Assembly: GCF_000955805.1 (NCBI RefSeq)
Contig: NZ_JYOA01000017.1
Location: 1 to 64,000 of the forward strand
Reading direction: 5' to 3'
DNA: 64,000 nt
From: Pseudomonas sp. 21
Lineage (GTDB): Bacteria; Pseudomonadota; Gammaproteobacteria; Pseudomonadales; Pseudomonadaceae
Below the pieces are notes generated by a model. The model saw only the letters and a program-made list of their open reading frames with translations, was not told the DNA's origin and ran no database searches. Below, piece after piece: positions 24,280-32,680 of this stretch. Every line of letters starts with the position of its first letter. Positions within the stretch are counted from its first letter, which is position 1. The position numbers were made by a program, and so were the translations under genes.

Positions 24280-24295
24280 GGTTATACGTATAACC
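24280..24295. promoter_or_regulatory. LacI-type operator of the catabolic operon
   Basis: GGTTATACGTATAACC is a perfect 16-bp palindrome with a central CG. Its core differs from the operator at 23945 at one position only. It sits directly downstream of the candidate promoter and 45 bases before the first start codon. Confidence 0.8.
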
Positions 24296-24339
24296 CCTAG
24301 CCGATTACGCCACGCCAAAAACAAGATCGAGGTGAAACC

Positions 24340-24576
24340 ATGGCCAGCTCCCTTCATGACCCGTGCGGCTCCACCCCGCATGCCGGCCAGTCCAGCTCGC
24401 AACCCGCGGCCTCCCGGCACGCCCTTGCGGGTCACTTCTTCGTCTTCCTGCCCGATGCCGCTGCGCTCTCCGATTACCCGGAGGTGATCGCACCGGCGCA
24501 GAACGCCGCGCTCTGCGCAGCCAAGGCGCAGGAGAGCACCTCGATCCCAGGCCGCGGCAGCCACCGCGCCGCCTGA
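24340..24576 (+). CDS. Small protein at the head of the catabolic operon (78 aa)
   Basis: The ATG follows GAGGTGAAACC, a strong ribosome-binding site, and lies 45 bases after the operator. The product starts MASSLHDPCGSTPHAG and is rich in Ala, Ser, His and Pro, with a short hydrophobic patch (HFFVFLPDAAAL). It has no signal peptide and no known domain. It could be a real small protein or a translated leader; the 123-base gap to the ThuA-like gene is long for a tight operon. Confidence 0.5.
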   Translation: MASSLHDPCGSTPHAGQSSSQPAASRHALAGHFFVFLPDAAALSDYPEVIAPAQNAALCAAKAQESTSIPGRGSHRAA

Positions 24577-24699
24577 ATCCACTCAAGAAAACCAACGAGA
24601 ACAACCAACCAGCGCAATGCCGCCTGCGCTCCGGGCACTCCCCTGCCCGGAGCTCGCCGCCGGCTCTCGCAAAAACAGCAACACCGGAGGTAACCAACC

Positions 24700-25365
24700 G
24701 TGACCCGTGTCCTTTACCTGTATGGCGGCTGGCCCGGCCATTTCCCCTACGAAATCGCCGCCTGGGCCCGCGAGCTGTTCGCCGAGCTCGACTTCCAGGT
24801 CGAGGAATCGACCGACATCTTCACCCTCGACCGCGACCTCACCGGCTATGACCTGATCGTCATCGGCTGGAACAACGCGGTGACCACCGAGACCCTCACC
24901 GCCGCCCAGGAAAACCGCCTGCTCGAAGCCATCGAGAGCGGCACCGGCCTGGCCGCCTGGCACGGCGCCGGGGCGGCCTTCCGCGCCAGCCTGAAGTACC
25001 ACTTCGTGCTCGGTGGCTCGTTCCTCGAACACCCCGCCGGCGAGGGCTACCCACATCCGTACATGGTCAATTTCATCGACCGCGAGCACGAGGTGACCCA
25101 GGGCGTGGAGGACTTCGAGGTGCGTTCCGAGCAGTACTACATGCAGGTCGACCCGAACCTCCACGTGCTGGCGGAAACCACCTTCGACGGCAACCCGATG
25201 CCCTGGCTCAAGGGCCACCGCAGCCCGGTCGCCTGGGTCCGCAACTGGGGCGAGGGGCGCGTCTTCTACCACTCCATCGGCCATGACACGAGCAACCTCG
25301 CCGACCCGAACATCCGCCGCCTGACCAAGCAGGGCCTGAGCTGGGCCGCATGCAAGCCCGCCTGA
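24700..25365 (+). CDS. ThuA-like protein (class I amidotransferase-like fold)
   Basis: The 221-aa protein matches the ThuA family: MTRVLYLYGGWPGHFPYE at the start, LIVIGWNNAVTTETLTAAQ, GLAAWHGAGAAFR (in the position of a nucleophile elbow but without Cys) and the ending VAWVRNWGEGRVFYHSIGHD. ThuA proteins of rhizobia take part in trehalose and related disaccharide use through 3-keto intermediates. The GTG at 24700 has GGAGG 9 bases upstream. It is probably cytoplasmic and acts with the oxidoreductases downstream. Confidence 0.88.
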   Translation: MTRVLYLYGGWPGHFPYEIAAWARELFAELDFQVEESTDIFTLDRDLTGYDLIVIGWNNAVTTETLTAAQENRLLEAIESGTGLAAWHGAGAAFRASLKYHFVLGGSFLEHPAGEGYPHPYMVNFIDREHEVTQGVEDFEVRSEQYYMQVDPNLHVLAETTFDGNPMPWLKGHRSPVAWVRNWGEGRVFYHSIGHDTSNLADPNIRRLTKQGLSWAACKPA

Positions 25366-25396
25366 GCCATCACCGACCACCTGAAGGAGCATCGAC

Positions 25397-27184
25397 ATGC
25401 CCAAACTGACCGGCAGCCAAGTGGTTGCCCAAACCCTGAAGAACTACGGCGTCGAGTACGTCGCCGGGATTCCCGGCCACGGCATCTGGACCCTCACCGA
25501 CGCCTTCCTCGAAGAAGAGTCGAAGCTGAAGTTCATCCAGGTCTTCCACGAACAGAGCGCCGTTCATCTGGCCGACGGTTACTACCGCGTCAGCGGCAAG
25601 CCCATGGCCGCAGTGACCTCCATCGGCGCCGGCGCCAGCAACACCGTGATCGGCATGGCCACCGCGTTCACCGACTCCACCAGCCTGATGCTGATCACCG
25701 GCGGCCCGCCCACCCACATGCGCGGCCATGGTCTGCTGCAGGAACTGGAGCGCTACACCGACAACGACTTCCCGAAGATCGCCGAGGCTGTCTCCAAGCG
25801 CCACTGGGTCGCCACCCGCGTTGAAGAGATGCCCTTCATCATGCACCGCGCCTGGAGTTCGATGATGACCGGCCGCCCCGGCCCGGTGCACATCGAGATC
25901 CCGATGGACGTGCAGGCCGAAGCCGCCGAGGTGAACCTGCACGCCATCGAGGAGCGCACCCCGGTCGGCAAGGTCTTCCCCGACCCGGCTGCGGTGGCCA
26001 AGGCTGCCGACGTGCTGCGCGAGGCCAAACGCCCGGTCATGGTGATCGGCGGCGGCGTGATCACCGGCGAGGCCTGGAACGAAGTCCTGGCCCTGGCCGA
26101 GCTGTGGCAGATCCCGGTGGTGACCACCTGGAACGGCAAGAGCGGCTTCCCCGAGGACCACCCGTTGTTCGCCGGCAGCGTCGGCCAGACCGGCACCCTG
26201 TGCGGCAACGCGATGGCCTCCAGCGCCGACGTGATCCTCGCCGTGGGCTGCCGTTTCACCGACTGGTCGTCCTCCAGCTACGCCAAGGGCGTCACCTTCT
26301 CGATCCCACCGGGCCGGTTGATCCACATCGACATCGACCCGCACGAGATCGGCAAGAACTACCCGGTGACCGTGGGCATCGTCTCCGACGCCAAGTACGC
26401 GCTGGCGCACCTGGCCGACGCCCTCAAGGGCCAGAGCGTGGACCGCAGCGATTACATGAAGGACCTGCTAGCCCGCCAGACCGAGTGGGAAGAGAAGCTG
26501 GCCACCCGCCGCGACTCCGACCGCTTCCCGTTCACCTCGCAACGCCCGCTGGGTGCCCTGCGCAAGGTGTTCCCGCGCGACACCATCGTGGTGGTCGGCT
26601 CGGGCAACACCCAGGGCGCGGTCAAGCAGACCTTCCCGGTCTACCAGCCGCGCACCCACCTGACCTCGGGCGGTTTCTCGTCCATGGGCTGGGCAGTGCC
26701 GGCGGCCATCGGCGCCAAGCTCGCGGCGCCGGACCAACCGGTGGTGTGCATCCTCGGCGACGGCGACTTCCTGATGACCAACCAGGAAATCGCCATCTGC
26801 AAGACCAACGGCATCCCCGTGGTGTTCATCATCCAGAACAACGCCGGATACATGTCGATCCGCGGTGGCCAGCGCAAGCAGACCAGCCGCCACATCGGCA
26901 CCGAGTTCAACACCCCGGACGGCGAGCCCTACTCCCCGGACTACAAGGCCATGGGCGAATCCTTCGGCCTGCGCTCCTGGCGCGTGGAACGCCCCGAGGA
27001 CCTGGAACCTATCCTCAAGCAGGCGCTGGAGTGCAACGAGCCGGTGCTGATCGAAGTACCCACCGACCGCGACGCGGCCGGGCCCTGGGTACCGGGCTGG
27101 TGGGACTTCCCGATCCCCGAGTACATCACTGACGAGCGTCAGGATGAGTACTGGGAACTGCGCAACTCCGAACAACACCTGTAA
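25397..27184 (+). CDS. ThDP-dependent enzyme, acetolactate synthase/IolD superfamily
   Basis: The 595-aa protein has the three ThDP-enzyme domains: an N-terminal Pyr domain with the activating Glu at E52 (VFHEQSAVHLADG), a central Rossmann-like domain (RPVMVIGGGVITGEAW) and a C-terminal PP domain with the GDGDFLMTN...NN motif (about residue 454). The sequence after the motif (NNAGYMSIRGGQRKQ) differs from anabolic acetolactate synthase and recalls the C-C cleaving IolD type. No small regulatory subunit gene is present, and the context is catabolic. A diketone or hydroxy-keto sugar substrate is likely, but this is inference. AAGGAG precedes the ATG. Confidence 0.85.
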   Translation: MPKLTGSQVVAQTLKNYGVEYVAGIPGHGIWTLTDAFLEEESKLKFIQVFHEQSAVHLADGYYRVSGKPMAAVTSIGAGASNTVIGMATAFTDSTSLMLITGGPPTHMRGHGLLQELERYTDNDFPKIAEAVSKRHWVATRVEEMPFIMHRAWSSMMTGRPGPVHIEIPMDVQAEAAEVNLHAIEERTPVGKVFPDPAAVAKAADVLREAKRPVMVIGGGVITGEAWNEVLALAELWQIPVVTTWNGKSGFPEDHPLFAGSVGQTGTLCGNAMASSADVILAVGCRFTDWSSSSYAKGVTFSIPPGRLIHIDIDPHEIGKNYPVTVGIVSDAKYALAHLADALKGQSVDRSDYMKDLLARQTEWEEKLATRRDSDRFPFTSQRPLGALRKVFPRDTIVVVGSGNTQGAVKQTFPVYQPRTHLTSGGFSSMGWAVPAAIGAKLAAPDQPVVCILGDGDFLMTNQEIAICKTNGIPVVFIIQNNAGYMSIRGGQRKQTSRHIGTEFNTPDGEPYSPDYKAMGESFGLRSWRVERPEDLEPILKQALECNEPVLIEVPTDRDAAGPWVPGWWDFPIPEYITDERQDEYWELRNSEQHL

Positions 27185-27202
27185 GAGGTGAGGAAGGCTC
27201 TG

Positions 27203-28825
27203 ATGAGCGATCTGCTGTTTTCGACTCATTCAGCGCAGCGACCGGAACAGGGGGCGCCGGCCAGCCGGCGCACCCTGTCGCTGGTCGAGCCTGATGAAAG
27301 CGGGCTGGTGACGTGCGATGTGGCGATCATCGGTTCGGGCATGGGCGGTTCCACCTTCGCCTATGCGCTGCGCAACCAGGGACTCTCGGTGGTGGTGATC
27401 GAGCGTGGCGACTTCCTGCCGCGCGAGATCCACAACTGGAGCGCCCAGGCGGTGTTCGGCGAAGGTCGCTACCGCAATGCCGAGCAATGGCTGGATGCCG
27501 ACAACAAACCCTTTGCCCCCGGCGTCTTTTATTACGTCGGCGGCAATACCAAATTCTACGGCGCCATGCTGCCGCGCTTCCGCGAGGCCGACTTCGGCGA
27601 AATCCGCCATGCCGAAGGCGTGTCGCCAGCCTGGCCGGTGAGCTATGCGGAAATGGAGCCGTACTACTGCGAAGCCGAGGCCCTATACAAGGTGCACGGC
27701 AACGCCGGCGCCGACCCGACCGAGCCCTGGCGCTCGCAACCCTACCCGTGGCCGGCGCTGCAGCACGACCCGGCGCTGAGCGCGCTGGAAACCGCCATGC
27801 GCCGCGAGGGCCTGCAGCCTTTCGCAATGCCGGCGGCGGTCGACTTCGGCGAGGACCGCCCCTGCGTGCTCTGCTCCACCTGCGACGGCTACCCGTGCCT
27901 GGTGGACGCCAAGGGCGACGCCGAACTTTCCGCCCTGCGCCCTGCTCTGCAGCGCGGCAACATGCGTCTGCTCAACCGGACCAAGGTCGAGCGGCTGCTG
28001 ACCAGCGAGGATGGCAGCCAGGTCACCGAGGCCGCGGCCACCCGCGACGGCAAGCCGGTACGCATTCAGGCCGGGCGCTTCGTGCTTGCCTGCGGCGCGG
28101 TGAACACCGCGGCCCTGCTGCTGCGCTCCGCCAGCGAGCAACACCCTGCCGGGCTGGGCAACAGCTCGGGGCAGCTCGGGCGCAACTACATGGTGCACAA
28201 CAGCACCTTTCTGGTGGCAGTCGATCCGCGCCGGCGCAACGAGGTGATGTTCCAGAAGACCCTGGCGCTGAATGACTGGTACCTGCCGACCCGCCACAAC
28301 ATGTTCCCCCTGGGCAACGTGCAGATGCTCGGCAAGATCCGCGAGCCGATGATCTCCGGCATGCGTCCCTGGGTGCCGAAGACAGTGTCGCGCTACCTCA
28401 CCGACCACAGCGTTGACCTCTACCTGACATCGGAAGACCTGCCCACGACGCAGAACCGCGTCGAGTACGACACCGTGCGCGATGCGATCAAGGTGTTCTG
28501 GACGCCCAACAACCTCCAGGCCCACGAACAGCTGGTGGAAAAGACCACCGCGCTGATGCGCTCGGCGGGCTACCCGCTGGTGCTCACCGAGCGCATGGGC
28601 ATCGGCACCAACTCCCACCAGTGCGGCACTGCAGTGATGGGCGAAGACAGCAGTCGCAGCGTGCTGAACCGCGATTGCCGCATGCACGACCTGAGCAATG
28701 TGTGGATCGTCGACAGCTCCTCGTTCCCCTCCTCCGCTGCGGTCAATCCCGCGCTCACCATCGCGGCCAACGCGCTACGCGTGGCGCACGGCTTCCTGCA
28801 CCCGGCAACCAGCGACGATCAGTGA
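27203..28825 (+). CDS. GMC-family oxidoreductase 1 (FAD, sugar oxidising)
   Basis: This 540-aa flavoprotein carries the FAD-binding motif VAIIGSGMGGSTFAYALRNQG near residue 30, a Cys-rich CVLCSTCDGYPCLVD segment, and a C-terminal NSHQCGTAVMGEDS...NPALTIAANALR with the conserved His/Asn catalytic pair. The form resembles bacterial glucose/fructose/3-keto-forming GMC dehydrogenases. These often work with a small subunit and a cytochrome; neither partner is adjacent. No Tat signal is seen, so it is probably cytosolic. The ATG at 27203 lies 18 bases after the ThDP gene stop. Confidence 0.88.
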   Translation: MSDLLFSTHSAQRPEQGAPASRRTLSLVEPDESGLVTCDVAIIGSGMGGSTFAYALRNQGLSVVVIERGDFLPREIHNWSAQAVFGEGRYRNAEQWLDADNKPFAPGVFYYVGGNTKFYGAMLPRFREADFGEIRHAEGVSPAWPVSYAEMEPYYCEAEALYKVHGNAGADPTEPWRSQPYPWPALQHDPALSALETAMRREGLQPFAMPAAVDFGEDRPCVLCSTCDGYPCLVDAKGDAELSALRPALQRGNMRLLNRTKVERLLTSEDGSQVTEAAATRDGKPVRIQAGRFVLACGAVNTAALLLRSASEQHPAGLGNSSGQLGRNYMVHNSTFLVAVDPRRRNEVMFQKTLALNDWYLPTRHNMFPLGNVQMLGKIREPMISGMRPWVPKTVSRYLTDHSVDLYLTSEDLPTTQNRVEYDTVRDAIKVFWTPNNLQAHEQLVEKTTALMRSAGYPLVLTERMGIGTNSHQCGTAVMGEDSSRSVLNRDCRMHDLSNVWIVDSSSFPSSAAVNPALTIAANALRVAHGFLHPATSDDQ

Positions 28826-28855
28826 TCGTCCTTCAAGAGAACAAGAGGAATCACG

Positions 28856-29740
28856 ATGAACATTTCCGGGCAAACGATGGCGCTGCACTCGACTGTTTCG
28901 CGCCACGGCACCCTGGCCACCGATGTCGACATCACCCGCCGTCTCGGCCTGCAGGCGCTGGAGGCATCGGGCCTGAAGATCGCCAGCTACCTGGACGCCG
29001 GCTTCACCCACGGCGAGCTGAAGCACCTGCTGGGCGATCTGGATATTCCCGGCGTCGGCTACCTGGCGAACATCGAACGCCAGGGCGCCGAGGAGCACGC
29101 GCTGTTCGCCGAGGCCGAGGCGCTGTTCACCCTGGCCCAGGCGGCGGGCGCCAAGGGCGTGCAGGTGCTCACCGGGCCGATCAACGTCGAGGCGGTACGC
29201 GACTTCGAGCGCCAGGGCCATTCGCAGCTTTATGCCGGCCTGCTGGGCACCGATCTGCGCGAACAGAAGCTGCTGACGGCCAACAACCTGCGGCGCCTGG
29301 CCGATCTGGCGCAGGGCTTCGGCCTGACCCTGTATCTGGAAGCGTTGTCCTGGACCCCTCTGCGCGGCATCGACCACCAGGTGGAACTGCTCGATCGCAG
29401 CGAGCGCGACAACCTGAAGGTGGTCATCGACTTCTGGCACTGCCACACCTCCGGCGACACCCCGGATGACGTGGCGAAGATGGACAAGCGCCACCTCTAC
29501 GGCGTGCACGTCTGCGACTCGCTGGCCTTCGCCGGCGGCATTCCCGACGAAGTGGTGCTGCGCGACGTCCCCACCGGCCAGGGCACGCTCGACCTGCAGG
29601 CCTGGACCGACGCCGTGCTCTCCACCGGCTACCAGGGCTGGTGGAGCTGCGAGCTGTTCTGCCGCAGGCAACAGCAGCAGGACAGCTACGCGGTGGCCAG
29701 CGAGCTCAAGGCGCTGCTCGAACGCCTGCTGAGCCGATGA
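28856..29740 (+). CDS. Sugar phosphate isomerase/epimerase-like TIM barrel
   Basis: This 294-aa protein is an AP-endonuclease-2-type TIM barrel. Likely metal ligands are Glu in LYLEALSW, Asp and His in VVIDFWHCH, His in LYGVHVCD and Glu in WWSCELFC. Such enzymes isomerise or epimerise free keto-sugars, open inosose rings (IolE-like) or cleave 3-keto-glycosides. AGAGGA lies before the ATG. Placement between two oxidoreductases suggests it acts on an oxidised sugar or cyclitol. Confidence 0.87.
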   Translation: MNISGQTMALHSTVSRHGTLATDVDITRRLGLQALEASGLKIASYLDAGFTHGELKHLLGDLDIPGVGYLANIERQGAEEHALFAEAEALFTLAQAAGAKGVQVLTGPINVEAVRDFERQGHSQLYAGLLGTDLREQKLLTANNLRRLADLAQGFGLTLYLEALSWTPLRGIDHQVELLDRSERDNLKVVIDFWHCHTSGDTPDDVAKMDKRHLYGVHVCDSLAFAGGIPDEVVLRDVPTGQGTLDLQAWTDAVLSTGYQGWWSCELFCRRQQQQDSYAVASELKALLERLLSR

Positions 29741-29778
29741 TCCCCACCCCATTCCGCCACCAGGCTGAGAGAGCTTTC

Positions 29779-31419
29779 ATGGTTGACTACATCGTTATCG
29801 GCGGCGGCTCCACCGGCTGCACCGTCGCTTCGCGGCTGAGCGAGGACCCTTCCGCCTCCGTCGTGCTGTTCGAGGAAGGCCCGCGCGACCGCAGCCCCTA
29901 CATCCACATCCCCGGCGCCTACTACAAGACCGCCCAGGGCCCGCTGCTCAAGCGCTACGAGTGGGAACCCCGTGACGACCAGGCGCGCACGGAAAAACCG
30001 ACCATGGTCCAGGCCAGCGTGCTCGGTGGCGGCAGCTCGGTGAACGCGATGATCTACATCCGCGGCGTGCCCCAGGACTATGACGGCTGGGCTGCCCAGG
30101 GCGCCGCGGGCTGGGGCTATCAGGACGTGCTGCCGTACTTCCGCAAGGCCGAGGACAACGAGCGCTTCAGCAATCAGGTGCACGGCACCGGCGGCCCGCT
30201 GGGGGTCTCCGACGTGCCCTACATCCACCCGCTGACCAAGGTCTGGCTCAAGGCCTGCCAGGAGTTCGGCCTGCCCTACAACGCCGATTTCAACAGCGGC
30301 GATCCGGCTGGCTGCGGCCTCTACCAGATCACCGCGAAGAACGGCTTGCGCAGCAGCGCCGCCAGCGCCTACCTGGCCCCGGCGAAACGTCGCGCCAACC
30401 TGTCGGTCCGCACCGGCTGCCGCGTCGAGCGCATCCTCATGCAGGGCAACCGCGCCAAAGGCGTCGAGTTCATCGAGAACGGCCACCGCCAGCAGATCTT
30501 CGCCAACAAGGAAATCATCCTCAGCGCCGGCGCCATCAGCTCGCCGCGCCTGCTGATGCTCTCCGGCATCGGCCCGGCCGAGCACCTGCGCGAGCACGGC
30601 ATCGAGGTCGTCAGCGACCTGCCCGGCGTCGGCCAGAACCTGCAGGACCACATCGAGATCTCGCTGGTCTACGAACTCACCGGCCCGCACAGCTACGACA
30701 AGTACAAGAAGCCGTTCTGGAAGGCCATGGCCGGCCTGCAGTACGCCCTGTTCCGCAACGGCCCGGCGGCCTCCAACCTGATCGAGGGCGGCGCCTTCTG
30801 GTGGGGCGACAACACCCAGGAAACCCCGGACGTGCAGTACTTCATGGTGGTCGGCGCGGGCATCGAGGAAGGCGTCGACTCGGTGCCCGGCGGCAACGGC
30901 TGCACCCTCAACCTGGGGCAGATTCGCCCGCGCTCGCGTGGCTACGTCGAACTGCGCGGGGCCGACACCAGCCTGCCGCCGCGCATCGTGCCGAACTATT
31001 TCTCCGACCCGTACGACATCGAGGCGCTCACCGATGGCTGTATGGTCGGCGAGCAGATCATGCGCCAGGCGGCGTTCAAACCCTTCATTGCCCGACGCCA
31101 CGTGCCGGGCAACGAGGTGCGCAACCGCGAGGAGATGCGCAAGTTCTGCCTGGAGCAGGCCCATGCCGCGCTGCACCCGGCGGGTACCTGCCGCATGGGT
31201 ACCGATCCGGGTTCGGTCGTGGGGCCTGACCTGCGGGTTCACGGGGTCGAGGGCCTGCGGGTCGCCGATGCCTCGATCATGCCGACGCTGGTGTCGGGCA
31301 ACCCGAACGCGGTGTGCATCATGATTGGCGAGAAAGCCGCCGACATGATCCAGAAAGGCCTGGCGCACAAGACTGACACCTGCGCCCTGCACCAGACCCT
31401 GCCTGCCGAATCGGCCTGA
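29779..31419 (+). CDS. GMC-family oxidoreductase 2 (choline dehydrogenase-like)
   Basis: This 546-aa flavoprotein has the FAD motif IVIGGGSTGCTVASRLSED at residues 5-23, the GMC signature VLGGGSSVNAMIYIRG and a C-terminal HPAGTCRMG...SGNPNAVCIMIGEKAADMI. It belongs to the alcohol/choline dehydrogenase branch, distinct from the first GMC enzyme, so the pathway probably has two separate oxidations. ATG at 29779 was chosen because the FAD fold starts at once; upstream in-frame sequence lies inside the preceding gene. A strong terminator follows. Confidence 0.9.
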   Translation: MVDYIVIGGGSTGCTVASRLSEDPSASVVLFEEGPRDRSPYIHIPGAYYKTAQGPLLKRYEWEPRDDQARTEKPTMVQASVLGGGSSVNAMIYIRGVPQDYDGWAAQGAAGWGYQDVLPYFRKAEDNERFSNQVHGTGGPLGVSDVPYIHPLTKVWLKACQEFGLPYNADFNSGDPAGCGLYQITAKNGLRSSAASAYLAPAKRRANLSVRTGCRVERILMQGNRAKGVEFIENGHRQQIFANKEIILSAGAISSPRLLMLSGIGPAEHLREHGIEVVSDLPGVGQNLQDHIEISLVYELTGPHSYDKYKKPFWKAMAGLQYALFRNGPAASNLIEGGAFWWGDNTQETPDVQYFMVVGAGIEEGVDSVPGGNGCTLNLGQIRPRSRGYVELRGADTSLPPRIVPNYFSDPYDIEALTDGCMVGEQIMRQAAFKPFIARRHVPGNEVRNREEMRKFCLEQAHAALHPAGTCRMGTDPGSVVGPDLRVHGVEGLRVADASIMPTLVSGNPNAVCIMIGEKAADMIQKGLAHKTDTCALHQTLPAESA

Positions 31420-31432
31420 CCGAGCATCCTTT

Positions 31433-31478
31433 CTGCGTTGCACTGCCACAGCCACCGGCAGTGCAACGCAGCTTTTTC
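31433..31478 (+). terminator. Intrinsic terminator of the catabolic operon
   Basis: A perfect 15-bp stem (31433-31447 with 31457-31471) and a 9-base loop are followed by CTTTTTC. It starts 14 bases after the stop of GMC oxidoreductase 2, and its T-tract overlaps the stop codon of the convergent GH3-like gene. Confidence 0.92.
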
Positions 31479-32496
31479 AGCCCCTGGCCGATGCCAGTTG
31501 CGCTGCCAGCGCCCTTACCCGCCGCGCCGCATCCAGCAGGCGTGCCTCGGTCATCTCGCCCTTCTCCACTGCCTCGACCAGCGCCCGAGCGACCGAGTCC
31601 AGACCCGCCTCGCTGGAAAGCAGCAGCAGGTCGGCACCGGCACTGATCGACGCCACGGCGGTCGCCTCGATGGAGCGGCCACGGTGAATGCCCGGTGCGT
31701 CCAGGTCATCGGAGACGATCAGCCCGGTGAAGCCCATTTCATCCCGCAGCAGCCCGACAGTGGTCGCCGATGTGCTGGAAGGTTCCCGTGCATCCAGTGC
31801 CGGCACCAGCGCCGGGCCGACCATGATGGCCTGCACTCCGCCCGCGATCAGGTCGGCGAACACGCCCAAGGTGGGCTGCAGCTCTTCCCTCGAACACTCG
31901 ACGATCGCCTCTTCCACCGCCGGGTCCAGCGGCGTCACCGGGTACCCCGGAAAGTGCTTGGCGACGGCGGCGACACCGGCCTGCTGCACGCCGTTGACGT
32001 AGGCACCGCTCACACGGCTGACATCCTCTGCCCGGGTTCCCAGGGTGCGATTCTGCAACCAGGGATTCTCGCCGGTGACGACATCGACGATGGGGGCCAG
32101 GAACAGATTGACGCCCATGGCTCGGGCCGACTCGGCGACCGACGCCGCCTGCCGCGCCAGCTCCTGCGTGCTCAGCGTGCGGGCCTCAGCAGCGCTGGGC
32201 AGCGCGGGAACCAGCCGGTGCAGGCGCAGGATGCCGCCCAATTCCTGATCCACGGCGATCAGCAGGTCCTGCCCGGCCAGTTCGCGGGCCTGGGCGACCA
32301 GTTGGCTGAACTGCTCGCGGCTCTCGCTGCCCTGGCGCTGGGCCGACATCGACCGCGCCAGGTATTCCGCGCGGGTCTCGCCCAGCAGCAGCGAACAGCC
32401 GCCGCTGGTGAGGAAGTCGCGGACGGCGCCATCCAGCTCCAGCCCGGCAAAGGCCGGCAGCAGGGTCGCGTAGGCGCTTTCCAGTAGTGTGCTCAC
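31477..32496 (-). CDS. GH3-family hydrolase-like protein
   Basis: This 339-aa protein shows GH3 features: IAVDQELGGILRLHRL near residue 95, KHFPGYP (about 185) and the nucleophile motif SDDLDAPGI (about 270). In NagZ the KHFPGHG loop continues with a DSH that supplies the acid/base His; here it reads KHFPGYPVTPLDP, without that His. It is therefore not a standard peptidoglycan N-acetylglucosaminidase. It has no signal peptide, so it would act on imported glycosides. GTG at 32496 has GGAG 7 bases upstream. It may release the sugar that the neighbouring operon oxidises. Confidence 0.8.
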   Translation of the reverse strand: MSTLLESAYATLLPAFAGLELDGAVRDFLTSGGCSLLLGETRAEYLARSMSAQRQGSESREQFSQLVAQARELAGQDLLIAVDQELGGILRLHRLVPALPSAAEARTLSTQELARQAASVAESARAMGVNLFLAPIVDVVTGENPWLQNRTLGTRAEDVSRVSGAYVNGVQQAGVAAVAKHFPGYPVTPLDPAVEEAIVECSREELQPTLGVFADLIAGGVQAIMVGPALVPALDAREPSSTSATTVGLLRDEMGFTGLIVSDDLDAPGIHRGRSIEATAVASISAGADLLLLSSEAGLDSVARALVEAVEKGEMTEARLLDAARRVRALAAQLASARG

Positions 32497-32680
32497 GGTT
32501 TCACTCCTTTTCTCAGGTGACGACTTGGGTGACAGATTCGGCAGGCCGGCGCCGCTTTGCGGCCGATACCCGGCCCTCAGGTGCGTTATGATCGCGCAGG
32601 GACTTCGCGGCCCGGGCAAGGCACAAGCCGCCAGGGCCGAACAGGAATGAGCGCCACGGAAGTGGCTGAAGAGTGTGACG

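Noticed and set aside
29686-31455. A 589-aa minus-strand frame opposite GMC oxidoreductase 2
   Set aside because: The plus strand has the complete FAD and GMC motifs; the antisense frame has no recognisable domain.
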